Below are positions 1 to 7,906 of a stretch of 24,730 bases of DNA, piece after piece. Under the pieces are notes generated by a model. It did not search any database and was not told the DNA's origin. It saw only the letters and a list, made by a program, of their open reading frames with translations. Position 1 is the stretch's first letter, and every line of letters starts with the position of its first letter. The translations under genes and the position numbers were made by a program. Origin of the DNA: a virus; IMG/VR virus record IMGVR_UViG_3300028925_002282, positions 1 to 24,730 of that record; one strand, written 5' to 3'.

Positions 1-23
1 GGGGGAAGAGGCATTGACGCAAA

Positions 24-82
24 AAAGGGGTTTACTATTTTGTTTGTTTATCTACTTAGTTTAAACTAATATCAAAAAAAAA
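24..82 (+). promoter_or_regulatory. leader of packaging operon with perfect 14-bp palindrome
   Basis: This short leader precedes the first gene. Positions 56-69 form a perfect 14-bp palindrome, TTAGTTTAAACTAA. Further upstream, TTG at 14-16 and CTATTTTG at 35-42 lie 18 nt apart and resemble the Bacteroidota promoter pair (TTG, then TAnnTTTG) with one mismatch. This could be a weak late promoter with an operator, or part of a cos region next to terS. The palindrome is seen directly; its function is inferred. Confidence 0.3.
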
Positions 83-268
83 ATGACAAAGTACAAATGT
101 AAAAAATGCAAAAATGAAATTGATCTTATCAAAGCTACAATTGTTATTGTAGGGGATAAGGTAGTAACAAAAGAAGCATTATGCGAGTGTTGTGGGGAAT
201 ACATGGTTTCAAAACCAGTTGAGGGGATACCATCATTAATAAGAACCGAACCGAGTTTAAAAAAATAA
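83..268 (+). CDS. small zinc-ribbon protein upstream of terminase
   Basis: This is a 61-residue basic protein with two cysteine pairs, CKKC at residues 6-9 and CECC at 34-37, spaced like a treble-clef or zinc-ribbon fold that binds one zinc ion. The ATG follows a run of ten A residues, and no Shine-Dalgarno sequence is seen, which is normal for Bacteroidota. Its stop overlaps the next ATG by one base (TAATG), so it is probably translationally coupled to the terminase small subunit. Its place between an HNH nuclease (right edge of the window, if circular) and terS suggests a role in DNA packaging or regulation. The function is not known. Confidence 0.7.
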   Translation: MTKYKCKKCKNEIDLIKATIVIVGDKVVTKEALCECCGEYMVSKPVEGIPSLIRTEPSLKK

Positions 269-744
269 TGGGAAAGGGCCGTAAAAAAATACCAACCGCA
301 TTAAAACAAATGCAAGGAACAACCGAGAAATCCAGGGAAGTTGAGAATGAAATGCAAGTTGATGTTTGCCCAAGTTTACCAGATGCACCAACATTATTAA
401 GTGAGATTGGAAAAGGCGAATGGCTAAAAGTAACCAGTCAATTATTCAATTTACAAATGTTGCATGTTGTGGATTTACGATTGGTTGAAGCATATTGCAA
501 TGAAATTTCACTTTACATTGAGGCGGAACAATGGCTAAGGGATAACGGCAGAATTGATGAGTTTAAAAACATTGATGGAATGGTGATTCGTTCACAAGCA
601 AAGCCACAACAAAAGATTGCAAAAGATGCTTTAAATTCAGCAATGAAATTGGCAACACAATTTGGATTAACACCAGTTGCAAGGGCATCAATTTCAGCAC
701 CAGCAATAAACAACAACACGCAAATAAATAATTATTTTGAGTAA
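268..744 (+). CDS. terS: terminase small subunit, P27 family
   Basis: The 158-residue protein has the layout of the P27 family of small terminase subunits. The N terminus is GKGRKKIPTALK with a GT turn. A PSLPDAP segment near residue 37 precedes a helical body that contains EWLKV and the VDLRLVEAYC helix. The end motif FGLTPVARA lies near residues 131-139. Small terminase subunits bind the packaging-initiation site on phage DNA and regulate the large subunit. It starts inside the stop of the upstream gene (TAATG), and its own stop lies inside terL. The tail is rich in Asn and Gln (NNNTQINNYFE), as is usual for a flexible end. P27-type subunits are commonly found with an HNH nuclease, which fits the HNH gene at the right edge. 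Confidence 0.9.
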   Translation: MGKGRKKIPTALKQMQGTTEKSREVENEMQVDVCPSLPDAPTLLSEIGKGEWLKVTSQLFNLQMLHVVDLRLVEAYCNEISLYIEAEQWLRDNGRIDEFKNIDGMVIRSQAKPQQKIAKDALNSAMKLATQFGLTPVARASISAPAINNNTQINNYFE

Positions 745-2281
745 ATTTTATTTTGACAAAGATGCAGCACAAAGGGCAATAAGTTTTATTGAAAAATTTT
801 GTTCACACACAAAAGGGGAATTGGCTGGGAAACCTTTTTTATTGGAAGATTGGCAAAAGGAAATTGTTGGGAATATTTTTGGTTGGAAACATGAGGAAAC
901 AAAATTAAGAAAATACAGAACAGTATTTATTGAAGTGCCAAGGAAAAACGGAAAAACTACATTGTGCGCTGCAATTGCTCTTTACATGTTGTTTGCTGAT
1001 AGTGAAAGGGGATCGGAAGTGTATGCGGCCGCTGGTGATAGAAACCAGGCGGGAATTGTTTTTGAGATTGCAAAGGGGATGATTTTAAATTCAAATGAAT
1101 TAACAGGGCGATCAAAAGTGTTCAGGAATAGCATTACAAACGAAAGTAAAGGAAATTTCTTTCAAGCCATTTCATCTGATAGTAAAACAAAGCATGGATT
1201 TAATGCTAATTGCATAATTTTTGATGAATTACACACACAACCAAACAGGGATTTATGGGATACATTAACAACATCAACAGGAAGTAGGCGAGAACCATTG
1301 ACTGTTGCAATCACAACCGCTGGTTATGATAAGCAATCAATATGTTATGAAGTGTACAAATACGCAAAACAAGTTCAGGATGGTGCAATTGTTGATGAAA
1401 CATTTTATTCTGTAATTTATGAAGCGGATGAGGAAGATGATATTTCATTGGAATCAACATGGAAAAAAGCAAATCCAAATTATGGGGTTTCATTAAGAAA
1501 AGAATACATGCTTCAGGAAAGCAAAAGGGCCGTAAGCATTCCAAGTTACCAAAACACATTTAAAAGATTATTATTGAACATTTGGACAGATTCACAAACA
1601 CAATGGATTGGCCACAATGAATGGATGGAGTGCAATCCTGAATTTGATTACAAAAGTTTGGATGGAATGAAATGTTGGGGTGGTTTGGATTTAGCATCAA
1701 CAAGGGATATTTCAGCATTTGTTTTAGTTTTTGAAGTGGATAAAAAATATGTATTTATTCCGCATTTGTTTATTCCTGAAGATAATGCAAAGAAAAGAAG
1801 TGATCGGGATGGGGTTGATTACATGACATGGATAAAACAGGGGAATGTTATTGCAACACCTGGTGATGTTGCCGATTACAATTTCATTAGGGCCAAGATA
1901 AATGATTTAAGCAAACAATATAAAATTCAATCAATTGCTTATGACAGGTGGAATGCATCAATGTTAGTTACTGAATTAATGAATGATGGCGCAAACATGT
2001 CCCCATTTGGACAGGGTTTTGTTTCAATGAGTGCGCCAACAAAGGAATTAGAAAAATTAATTTTAGCAAAAGAAATTGTGCATGATAATAACCCCGCAAT
2101 GAATTGGATGTTAAGCAATGTTGCAGTTATGGAAGATCCCGCTGGAAATATTAAAATTGCAAAAAACAAATCTAAAGAAAAGGTGGATGGGATTGTTTCA
2201 ATGGTTATGGCATTAGGTGAATACATGGATGGGGAAGATTTGGGTAGCATTTACGATACAAGGGATTTACTAATTTTATAA
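737..2281 (+). CDS. terL: terminase large subunit (ATPase-nuclease)
   Basis: This is the 514-residue packaging motor. The N-terminal ATPase has a Walker A variant, VPRKNGKTT (residues 67-75), and Walker B CIIFDEL (159-165, with D163-E164). AITTAG (191-196) is the coupling motif. The C-terminal RNase H-like nuclease has its acidic residues at D318 (GGLDLAST), D403 (AYDRW) and D484 (VDGIVSM). Length and order match the Terminase_1 family seen with P27 small subunits. The only in-frame start that keeps the conserved N terminus (FDKDAAQRAISFIEKFC) is TTG at 737, which overlaps the terS stop by 8 nt. The first internal ATG would remove Walker A. It cuts concatemers and pumps DNA into the prohead through the portal. 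Confidence 0.95.
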   Translation: MSKFYFDKDAAQRAISFIEKFCSHTKGELAGKPFLLEDWQKEIVGNIFGWKHEETKLRKYRTVFIEVPRKNGKTTLCAAIALYMLFADSERGSEVYAAAGDRNQAGIVFEIAKGMILNSNELTGRSKVFRNSITNESKGNFFQAISSDSKTKHGFNANCIIFDELHTQPNRDLWDTLTTSTGSRREPLTVAITTAGYDKQSICYEVYKYAKQVQDGAIVDETFYSVIYEADEEDDISLESTWKKANPNYGVSLRKEYMLQESKRAVSIPSYQNTFKRLLLNIWTDSQTQWIGHNEWMECNPEFDYKSLDGMKCWGGLDLASTRDISAFVLVFEVDKKYVFIPHLFIPEDNAKKRSDRDGVDYMTWIKQGNVIATPGDVADYNFIRAKINDLSKQYKIQSIAYDRWNASMLVTELMNDGANMSPFGQGFVSMSAPTKELEKLILAKEIVHDNNPAMNWMLSNVAVMEDPAGNIKIAKNKSKEKVDGIVSMVMALGEYMDGEDLGSIYDTRDLLIL

Positions 2282-2286
2282 AAAAT

Positions 2287-2490
2287 ATGAATAACAGAAT
2301 ATTAGCATTATTAACACCAGAGGGATTTGATGAAAGATTTTGGGATTGTGCGGCCCAAACAAAAACTTATAAAGCGGCATATGAAATGGTTGAAGATGAG
2401 TACGAAAACAATTTCAGTAAACGCAAATATTCTGATTATAATTCTTATCGTAATTGCCGAGATAAAAGGATAAAAAGGCATCAAAAATAA
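2287..2490 (+). CDS. small conserved protein between terL and portal
   Basis: This is a 67-residue, highly charged protein. The N-terminal half is MNNRILALLTPEGFDERFWDCA. An acidic helix (YEMVEDEYENNF) follows, and then a basic end containing SDYNSYRNCRDKRIKR. From memory, Bacteroidota phages and prophages often carry a small protein with a similar YxxYxSYRxxRxKR end at this spot; no function is assigned. It begins 6 nt after terL stops, so it belongs to the packaging operon. Lack of cysteine pairs and membrane segments leaves a role as a small DNA- or portal-associated factor as speculation. Confidence 0.65.
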   Translation: MNNRILALLTPEGFDERFWDCAAQTKTYKAAYEMVEDEYENNFSKRKYSDYNSYRNCRDKRIKRHQK

Positions 2491-2688
2491 TTTAACATAA
2501 TAAATTAAATTTCGTTTGCTTATCGGTAGTAAATCAATTTTATACAATTTTAGGTGTGTATATACCACAAAACCATCAAAATGCCTTAAAACGCATAAAA
2601 ACAACCTTAAAATCATTTTAAGAAAAGCAACCAAGTTGCATAAAAGTTAGGTTTTAAATACGTATAATTGCATAAATTATATACAGAT
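2491..2688 (+). promoter_or_regulatory. structured gap upstream of portal with palindrome and direct repeats
   Basis: This is the largest gap in the late block. It holds a near-perfect palindrome CTTAAAAT-C-ATTTTAAG (2606-2622) and a repeated CCTTAAAA (2584-2591 and 2605-2612). A 9-nt direct repeat, TTGCATAAA, occurs at 2636-2644 and 2668-2676, with starts 32 nt apart (about three helical turns). TATAATTG at 2663-2670 differs by one base from the Bacteroidota -7 element. No convincing gene is seen on either strand. A promoter/operator for the head genes is the simplest reading, but the -33 spacing (24 nt from TTG at 2636) is long. Confidence 0.35.
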
Positions 2689-3879
2689 TTGGGCTTAATA
2701 GATACTTTAAAAAACATAATTACACCTTCAAAAAAGGATGTAAGGCATGAACAAAGAACGTTTGGAAGTCAAGTGCCAAAAGGAAGTGCCATTGCAGTAA
2801 ATTCTGATACGGCATTAACATTTACGGCAGTTTGGGCCGCAATCCGTTTATTAAGCGAAAGTGTTTCAAGTTTGCCAATAAGCGTTTATGAAATTGATAA
2901 AAATGGGGATAAGGTAGAAGCCAAGGCAAACCCAGTTTACAATTTACTAAAATACAAACCAAATAATTTTCAAAACAAGATTACATTTTTAGAGTTCCTC
3001 ATGTTAGGGATTTGCACAAAAGGGGAATCATTTTTCTACATTGAAAGAGATTCAAGGAGTTCAATCCCTTTGCAATTGTTACCATTAAACATTGATGAAA
3101 CTGATGTTGTTCAAAAGGAGGGTAAATTATTTTACGATACACAATACGGATTAAAAGATGCTGAAGATGTTTTGCATTTCAAAACAATCACAAAGGATGG
3201 CATCAGGGGAATGAGTCCGATTGAACAATGTAAAAATTCAATTGGTTGGGGTTTATCGGTTGAAGAATACGGAAACACATTTTTCAAAAATGGCGCCAAA
3301 TTAAGTGGAATATTGTCCACAGAAAGAGCATTAAGTGAAACCGCAATTGGCCGTTTAAAAAATTCATTCAATAATATTTACGCACAACTAACAAGCGCAA
3401 ATTCAACTGTTGTTTTAGAGGAGGGGTTAACATTTAAACCAGTTTCAATTTCACCAGATCAAGCGCAATTTTTGGCATCCAGAACATTTAGTGTTGAGGA
3501 AGTTGCCCGAATTTATAATTTGCCGCCACATATGATTGGTGATTTGAGTAAATCAAGTTTCAACAATATTGAAATGCAATCACAGGAATTTGTTACATAC
3601 ACATTGATGCCTTATTTAGTAAGGATTGAACAGGAAATGAATTTAAAGTTATTCAGAACAAACGAATTGGGGAAAGTATTTGTTCAATTTAATGTAAATG
3701 CATTACTTAGGGGAAACACAAAAGACAGATCAGAATTTTATAGAACAATGGTAAACATTGGGGTGATGAGCATAAATGAAGTTAGAAGTAAAGAAAATAT
3801 GAACAAGATTGATGGGGGTGATAAACATTTCATGCAGTTAAACATGACAACAATAGATAAAATTGGGGAAAGTGAATAA
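2689..3879 (+). CDS. portal protein, HK97 family
   Basis: The portal forms the ring at the special vertex through which DNA enters and leaves and to which the terminase and connector dock. The sequence follows the HK97-type portal family: a WAAIRLLSESVSSLPISVYE segment near the start, LHFKTI, and the diagnostic PPHMIGDLSKSSFNNIE stretch that leads to the clip/stem and LMPYLVRIEQEMN. No ATG exists near the N terminus. TTG at 2689 gives MGLIDTLKNIITPS, a typical portal beginning. The alternative TTG at 2668 adds seven residues but falls inside a TATAATTG element and a repeat. The stop at 3879 precedes the protease by 31 nt. About 396 residues is normal for the family. Confidence 0.92.
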   Translation: MGLIDTLKNIITPSKKDVRHEQRTFGSQVPKGSAIAVNSDTALTFTAVWAAIRLLSESVSSLPISVYEIDKNGDKVEAKANPVYNLLKYKPNNFQNKITFLEFLMLGICTKGESFFYIERDSRSSIPLQLLPLNIDETDVVQKEGKLFYDTQYGLKDAEDVLHFKTITKDGIRGMSPIEQCKNSIGWGLSVEEYGNTFFKNGAKLSGILSTERALSETAIGRLKNSFNNIYAQLTSANSTVVLEEGLTFKPVSISPDQAQFLASRTFSVEEVARIYNLPPHMIGDLSKSSFNNIEMQSQEFVTYTLMPYLVRIEQEMNLKLFRTNELGKVFVQFNVNALLRGNTKDRSEFYRTMVNIGVMSINEVRSKENMNKIDGGDKHFMQLNMTTIDKIGESE

Positions 3880-3910
3880 TTGCTGGGATAAAAAAAACGA
3901 TAAAATTGTT

Positions 3911-4498
3911 ATGGAAAAAAGATTATTTAAAATGGAAACGAGAATGGATGAGGTTGAAAACGGCCTAAAGGTTGTTGGGCATGCATCTGTTTACAATAGA
4001 TTAAGTGAAAATTTGGGTGGGTTTAAAGAAATTATTGCTGAGGGCGCATTTGATGATGTGTTGGGTGATGATGTTAGGGCTTTAATAAACCATGATGGAA
4101 ACCTTATTTTGGCAAGAACAACAAGCGGAACATTGCAATTAAGTACTGATGAAACTGGTTTGAAGTATGAATTTACAATCCCTGAAACATCTTATGGAAA
4201 GGATTTGGCGGTTTCAATGGAGCGTGGTGATATTACCCAAAGTTCTTTTGCATTTACTGTTTTAAATGATAGTTGGGAAACTGTTGATGGTGAAGATGTG
4301 CGTACAATCAATAAGGTTGCAAGACTTTATGATGTTTCACCTGTTACTTATCCAGCATATCCTGATGCAAATGATTTGGTTATTGCACAAAGGGGTTTAT
4401 CCGTATATAAAGAAAAACAAACAAGGGAAAAAGAGGAAAGCGATTTAATTTCAAGATCATTATTGGCATTGAAAATTGAATTGAAAAAAAGAAAATAA
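3911..4498 (+). CDS. prohead maturation protease, HK97 type (peptidase S78)
   Basis: This serine protease removes the scaffolding domain of the capsid protein during head maturation. From ATG 3911 it is 195 residues and starts MEKRLFKMETRM, the usual N terminus. The body shows GHASVYNRLS, the His motif INHDGNLILAR (His61), and the Ser motif ITQSSFAF (Ser111 or Ser112) followed by the strand-rich VSPVTYPAYPDAND segment, all as in family S78. A longer reading from TTG 3863 would overlap the portal gene and adds a poorly conserved lysine- and asparagine-rich extension, so I reject it. The C-terminal Arg/Lys/Glu-rich tail is likely cleaved or flexible. Confidence 0.9.
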   Translation: MEKRLFKMETRMDEVENGLKVVGHASVYNRLSENLGGFKEIIAEGAFDDVLGDDVRALINHDGNLILARTTSGTLQLSTDETGLKYEFTIPETSYGKDLAVSMERGDITQSSFAFTVLNDSWETVDGEDVRTINKVARLYDVSPVTYPAYPDANDLVIAQRGLSVYKEKQTREKEESDLISRSLLALKIELKKRK

Positions 4499-4522
4499 AT
4501 TTAATAAAAAAAAGAAAGCAAA

Positions 4523-5740
4523 ATGAAAAATTCTAAAGAATTAAAAGAAATGCGTTCAGATATTATTTCAGTTTTGGAGGGCATCAAAGATGTTGCAACA
4601 ACTACTGAAAGAGATCTAACGAAAGATGAAAACAACCAGGTTGATGGTTTATTAACGGAAGTTGATGAATTAGATACTAAAATTGAAAGAGCAGAAAAAA
4701 TGGAAAAATCTTTAAGAGATGCGGCAAAGGTTACCGGAACAGTTGTTGTTTCAAAAACTGATAAAGATGTTGAAACATTCACATTCCAAGAGGCAATGCG
4801 CCAAGCGTACACAGGAAATCTTAGCGGAATAGTTAAGGAAATGGATCAGGAAGCAAGATCTGAGGCAAGATATACAGGGCAAAACTTTAAAGGTTTAGCA
4901 ATACCATCTTCAATCCTACAAAGAGCATCAGTTGGCACATCTGCTGGTAGATCAACAATGACAATGAGTTTCACGGATCAGTTGGAATCACAATTAGTAT
5001 TGGCACAAGCTGGTGCAAATTTTTATTCTGGTGTTGATAATATGAAATTCCCAGTTATTTCGGCAGTAAATTCTTACTTTGTTCCTGAAGCAGGTGGTTC
5101 GGCAGGTGCAGCAAATGGAACAGCATCTTCAATTACGCTTACACCAAAGAAAATTATTTCTGTTGTAAATGTTTCAAATGAAGCGTTAGTTCAAAATGCA
5201 AGTTTAGAATCAGCATTACAAAGAAACATGGCAGCATCAATTGCGGCTACTTTTGAAAATGCATTATTAGATACGGCTGATGTAACAAATGCACCAGCAT
5301 CTATTTTTGCTGATGCGGCTGCAATTTCAACAGGAAACACGGCATCTGATTACTTAGCATTGGAAACGGCTTTATTAGCGGCTGGTGTTATGTTAGGGGA
5401 TAACGTTAAATATTTACTTGATGCTGATGCTTATAAAACTGTTAAAGGTTTAGCGCAAGTTTCTTCAGTTTCTCCAATTTGGGATAATGCAAATAGAGAA
5501 TTGAACGGCTACAAATCATTTGCATCTGGAAATATTGCTCGATCTGGGGCATCTTCAAAAGCGCATGCTTTATGTGGTGATTTCACTAAGGTACACATTG
5601 CACAGTTTGGTGGATTGGATATATTATTTGATCCTTTCACAGGTGGTGCAACAGGTGAGCCAAGAATGATTGTAACATCTTTAATGGATGGTGATGCTGC
5701 ACAAAATGATACAGCATTTGCAACATTGATTGAAGCATAA
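4523..5740 (+). CDS. major capsid protein, HK97 fold
   Basis: The 405-residue protein has the two-part plan of HK97-type capsid precursors. An N-terminal charged coiled coil (about residues 1-70) acts as an internal scaffold (delta domain). After a linker comes the HK97 fold (about residue 110 onward), with conserved strings such as FKGLAIPSSI, DNMKFPVI, PKKIISVVNVSNEAL and an ending GEPRMIVTSL. Codons are simple and Ala/Thr/Ser-rich, as in highly expressed structural genes. A strong terminator-like hairpin follows directly (5759-5792). The protease cleavage point cannot be read with certainty; the region of residues 90-120 is most likely. Confidence 0.95.
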   Translation: MKNSKELKEMRSDIISVLEGIKDVATTTERDLTKDENNQVDGLLTEVDELDTKIERAEKMEKSLRDAAKVTGTVVVSKTDKDVETFTFQEAMRQAYTGNLSGIVKEMDQEARSEARYTGQNFKGLAIPSSILQRASVGTSAGRSTMTMSFTDQLESQLVLAQAGANFYSGVDNMKFPVISAVNSYFVPEAGGSAGAANGTASSITLTPKKIISVVNVSNEALVQNASLESALQRNMAASIAATFENALLDTADVTNAPASIFADAAAISTGNTASDYLALETALLAAGVMLGDNVKYLLDADAYKTVKGLAQVSSVSPIWDNANRELNGYKSFASGNIARSGASSKAHALCGDFTKVHIAQFGGLDILFDPFTGGATGEPRMIVTSLMDGDAAQNDTAFATLIEA

Positions 5741-5758
5741 TTAATTAATAATTGATTG

Positions 5759-5792
5759 AAAGGGGTGGTTTTAAACGGCCATCCCTTTTTTT
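5759..5792 (+). terminator. intrinsic terminator after capsid gene
   Basis: Stem AAAGGGGTGG (5759-5768) pairs with CCATCCCTTT (5779-5788) over 10 bp with one G-U pair. The loop is 10 nt, and a run of seven T residues (5786-5792) follows. It lies 18 nt past the capsid stop and 12 nt before the connector start. Because the downstream tail genes have no obvious promoter of their own, it probably terminates only part of the transcripts. That would set a high capsid-to-connector ratio. Confidence 0.8.
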
Positions 5793-5804
5793 AAAAAGTA
5801 AAAA

Positions 5805-6383
5805 ATGAGATCATATAAAGTTACAGTTGCGGCAACAGTTGATTTGCTTACATTAAGCGAAACAAAAGAACATTTAAAAGTGGATGTTGATGCTGATGAT
5901 ACATTGATTACAAATTTAATTAAGGCGGCAACAAGTAGTTGTGAGGAATACACAAATCGGTTTTTTTTAAAAACTACAATTACACAATATTCAGATGTTT
6001 GGGCTGAAATTTCTGAATTATTAAAAAGCCCAGTACAAGCAGCTTTGTTTTCAATTAGTTATTACGATATTAATGAAGCATCACAAACTTTATCGGAATC
6101 AGATTACTCACTTGACAATATATCAATGCCAGCAAGAGTGTGGGCAGCGCCAAACAAATCATTTCCAAATTTATCGAGCAGAATAAATGCGGTTGAGGTT
6201 ACTTATAATGTTGGAGTTGATACGGCTGCGGAAGTTGATAATGCTATAAAACAAGCGGCATTGCTTACAATTGGGCATTGGTATGCAAACAGGGAAACAG
6301 TTGTTGTTGGCCGTATTGCATCAGAAGTTCCAATGGCTGCAAAATATTTATTGGATCAATATAAAATTCAAGTCTTAAGATAA
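5805..6383 (+). CDS. head-tail connector, gp6-like (Phage_connect_1)
   Basis: The 192-residue adaptor sits under the portal ring. The N terminus carries the classic gp6-like signature LSETKEHLKVDVDADDTLI followed by LIKAATSSCEEYTNRFF, an all-helical DNA-packaging adaptor fold. The C-terminal half ends in the helical IKQAALLTIGHWYANRETV, which is shared with gp6/YqbG-type adaptors. It begins 12 nt after the capsid terminator and ends in a TAATG overlap with the next gene, so it starts the neck-gene cluster. Confidence 0.88.
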   Translation: MRSYKVTVAATVDLLTLSETKEHLKVDVDADDTLITNLIKAATSSCEEYTNRFFLKTTITQYSDVWAEISELLKSPVQAALFSISYYDINEASQTLSESDYSLDNISMPARVWAAPNKSFPNLSSRINAVEVTYNVGVDTAAEVDNAIKQAALLTIGHWYANRETVVVGRIASEVPMAAKYLLDQYKIQVLR

Positions 6384-6703
6384 TGCAAATCGGGAAATTA
6401 GATAGGAGAATTATTTTGCAAATACCCATAAAAACGGCAAATGATTATGGGGAAGAGGTTATTTCATGGGGTTTGGGATTGACAGTGTGGGCAAATGTGG
6501 AATGGACAGGAGGTATGGAAAATGAGGAATCCAATAAATTAACAGCAACATCAAAGGTTATGTTTACAATAAGAAATATTGGGAATGCGGTAGATCCAAC
6601 ATATCGTATTATATACAAATTAAAATATTATTACATTCAAGCAATAAATGAGGTTGATGGGAGGGAAATGTTTTTGGAATTATTAACAGAACAAAAAGAT
6701 TAA
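6383..6703 (+). CDS. head-tail joining/closure protein (SPP1 gp16-like)
   Basis: This 106-residue, mostly beta protein opens with IGKLDRRIILQIPI and continues with DYGEEVISW, WANVEWTGG, and a strand pair around DPTYRIIYKLKYYYIQAINEVDGREMFLEL. This is the head-tail joining family (phage_H_T_join), whose members form the stopper ring between the adaptor and tail. It overlaps its neighbour upstream by one base and abuts the next gene downstream (stop 6703, start 6704). Confidence 0.85.
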   Translation: MQIGKLDRRIILQIPIKTANDYGEEVISWGLGLTVWANVEWTGGMENEESNKLTATSKVMFTIRNIGNAVDPTYRIIYKLKYYYIQAINEVDGREMFLELLTEQKD

Positions 6704-7237
6704 ATGGCTGGAAAAACTAAAGTAGGGGGACAATCAGCCCAAGCGTCTAAGTCATGGGTTGAGGTTGATCCAGCGAATTTACGTGATATTAATTTAATGT
6801 TTCAGCAATTGCCAAAACAAGTTGATAAAAATAAAATTTGGGTTAAATTTTGGAGGGAAAATTCAAAACCATTAGTTAAGGCGGCAAAACAAAATGCAAA
6901 AGGATTGGGAGGAAGTGGGCAATTGGCAAAAAGTGTTGGTTTTTTTACAACAAAGTCAAGTCGCAAGTATAATGGGGGATATGTAGGCCCAAAAGTAAAA
7001 GGGGCATTTAGCAGTAAAAAGAAAAGTGGGTTTTATGGTGCATGGGTTGAGTATGGTGGCGAAACAAAATTTGGGGGGAAGGGGTTTGGAGAGGATCAGC
7101 CATGGATGGCAGATGCATGGAGTTCAGCACATAGACAGGTTTTAGCCAGCGGAATAAAAAGTGCAGAAAAGATTTTTAAAAAGGCTTTAAATATACACAC
7201 AAGGAGATTAAAAAAATATGGTACTTTAGGATATTAA
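6704..7237 (+). CDS. neck/tail protein, HK97 gp10-like
   Basis: The 177-residue, very basic protein carries the HK97-gp10 pattern. A helical N-terminal segment with QLPKQV and VKAAKQNAK precedes GGSGQLAKSVGFF (the GxLxxS turn near residue 70). GYVGPKVKGAFSS, YGAWVEYGGETKFGGKG, PWMADAWSSA and a helical end follow. In HK97 the homologue is placed between the head-closure and tail-terminator genes, exactly as here. The Lys/Gly-rich middle suggests contact with DNA or with the tail-tube end. Confidence 0.82.
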   Translation: MAGKTKVGGQSAQASKSWVEVDPANLRDINLMFQQLPKQVDKNKIWVKFWRENSKPLVKAAKQNAKGLGGSGQLAKSVGFFTTKSSRKYNGGYVGPKVKGAFSSKKKSGFYGAWVEYGGETKFGGKGFGEDQPWMADAWSSAHRQVLASGIKSAEKIFKKALNIHTRRLKKYGTLGY

Positions 7238-7238
7238 T

Positions 7239-7640
7239 ATGAAATCAGGATTAGCAATATATAATATTTTGAGCAATGATGCTGATGTTTCACAATTGGT
7301 TGGGGTAAGAATATTCCCAAATGTTGCTAAAAATTCAACACAATTTCCATTTATCATTTATGATGTAAATGGTGAAACGCCAACAAATGACAAAGATGGG
7401 GTTTCAACTTTAGATACTGACAGTTTAATGGTAAGTTGTTATTCAGAAACTTATAAACAAGCGTCAGTATTAGGATTGAGAATAAGAAAGGCATTGGATA
7501 GAGTTAAGGGAACATTTGGAGGGGTGGAAATACAATCAATCCAATATGTTGGATATGATGATTTATTTGATGATGATAGTGGTGATGAAGGAATTTATAG
7601 AAAAGCATTAAATTTTAATATAAGAATAATAAATAGTTAA
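7239..7640 (+). CDS. tail completion/terminator protein, DUF3168 (gp17-like)
   Basis: The 133-residue protein matches the DUF3168 family. It has SGLAIYNILSNDADVSQLVGVRIFPN, then FPFIIYDVNGETPTNDKDG and DTDSLMVSCYSETYKQASVLGLRIRKALD. It closes with a strand YRKALNFNIRI. Proteins of this family cap the tail tube where it meets the neck. It lies one base after the gp10-like gene and just before the tube protein cluster, the usual location. Confidence 0.87.
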   Translation: MKSGLAIYNILSNDADVSQLVGVRIFPNVAKNSTQFPFIIYDVNGETPTNDKDGVSTLDTDSLMVSCYSETYKQASVLGLRIRKALDRVKGTFGGVEIQSIQYVGYDDLFDDDSGDEGIYRKALNFNIRIINS

Positions 7641-7643
7641 ATT

Positions 7644-7886
7644 ATGAAATACGAATTATTAAAAGATTGGCCAAGCAAAAGGCATGGTAAAACAATCAAA
7701 AAAGGAACATTTGTGATTATCAAAATAGAAAGCGAATTAGATCAATTGATTGAATTGGAATGCATTGAAAAACCACAAATAAAGGAAATTCCTATATTTG
7801 AGGGTACATTGGATCAATTAGAGGAATTAGGGAAAGCCCCAAAAGAAAAAAAGAAAAAAAAAGTGAGTAAAAATAAAGAAAATTAA
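7644..7886 (+). CDS. small Lys-rich protein in tail cluster
   Basis: The 80-residue protein has a short beta-like N-terminal half (MKYELLKDWPSKRHGKTIKKGTFVIIK), which resembles a small SH3-like or capping fold. Next comes an acidic stretch, and then a Lys-rich tail (about 14 Lys in the last 20 residues) encoded by long A runs at 7847-7862. No known family is recognised. It is placed between the tail terminator and tail-tube genes. A role as a tail accessory or head-decoration factor is possible but unproven. Confidence 0.6.
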   Translation: MKYELLKDWPSKRHGKTIKKGTFVIIKIESELDQLIELECIEKPQIKEIPIFEGTLDQLEELGKAPKEKKKKKVSKNKEN

Positions 7887-7906
7887 TAATAAAAAAATAA
7901 AAGAAA

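Noticed and set aside
3863-3910. TTG-started extension of the prohead protease
   Set aside because: It overlaps the portal stop and adds a low-complexity Lys/Asp/Asn tail. ATG 3911 gives the family N terminus MEKRLFKMETRM.
7847-7886. Possible frameshift at the A-rich run in the small Lys-rich tail gene
   Set aside because: A slip to -1 would reach a stop within six codons and yields no longer product, so a programmed function is unlikely.
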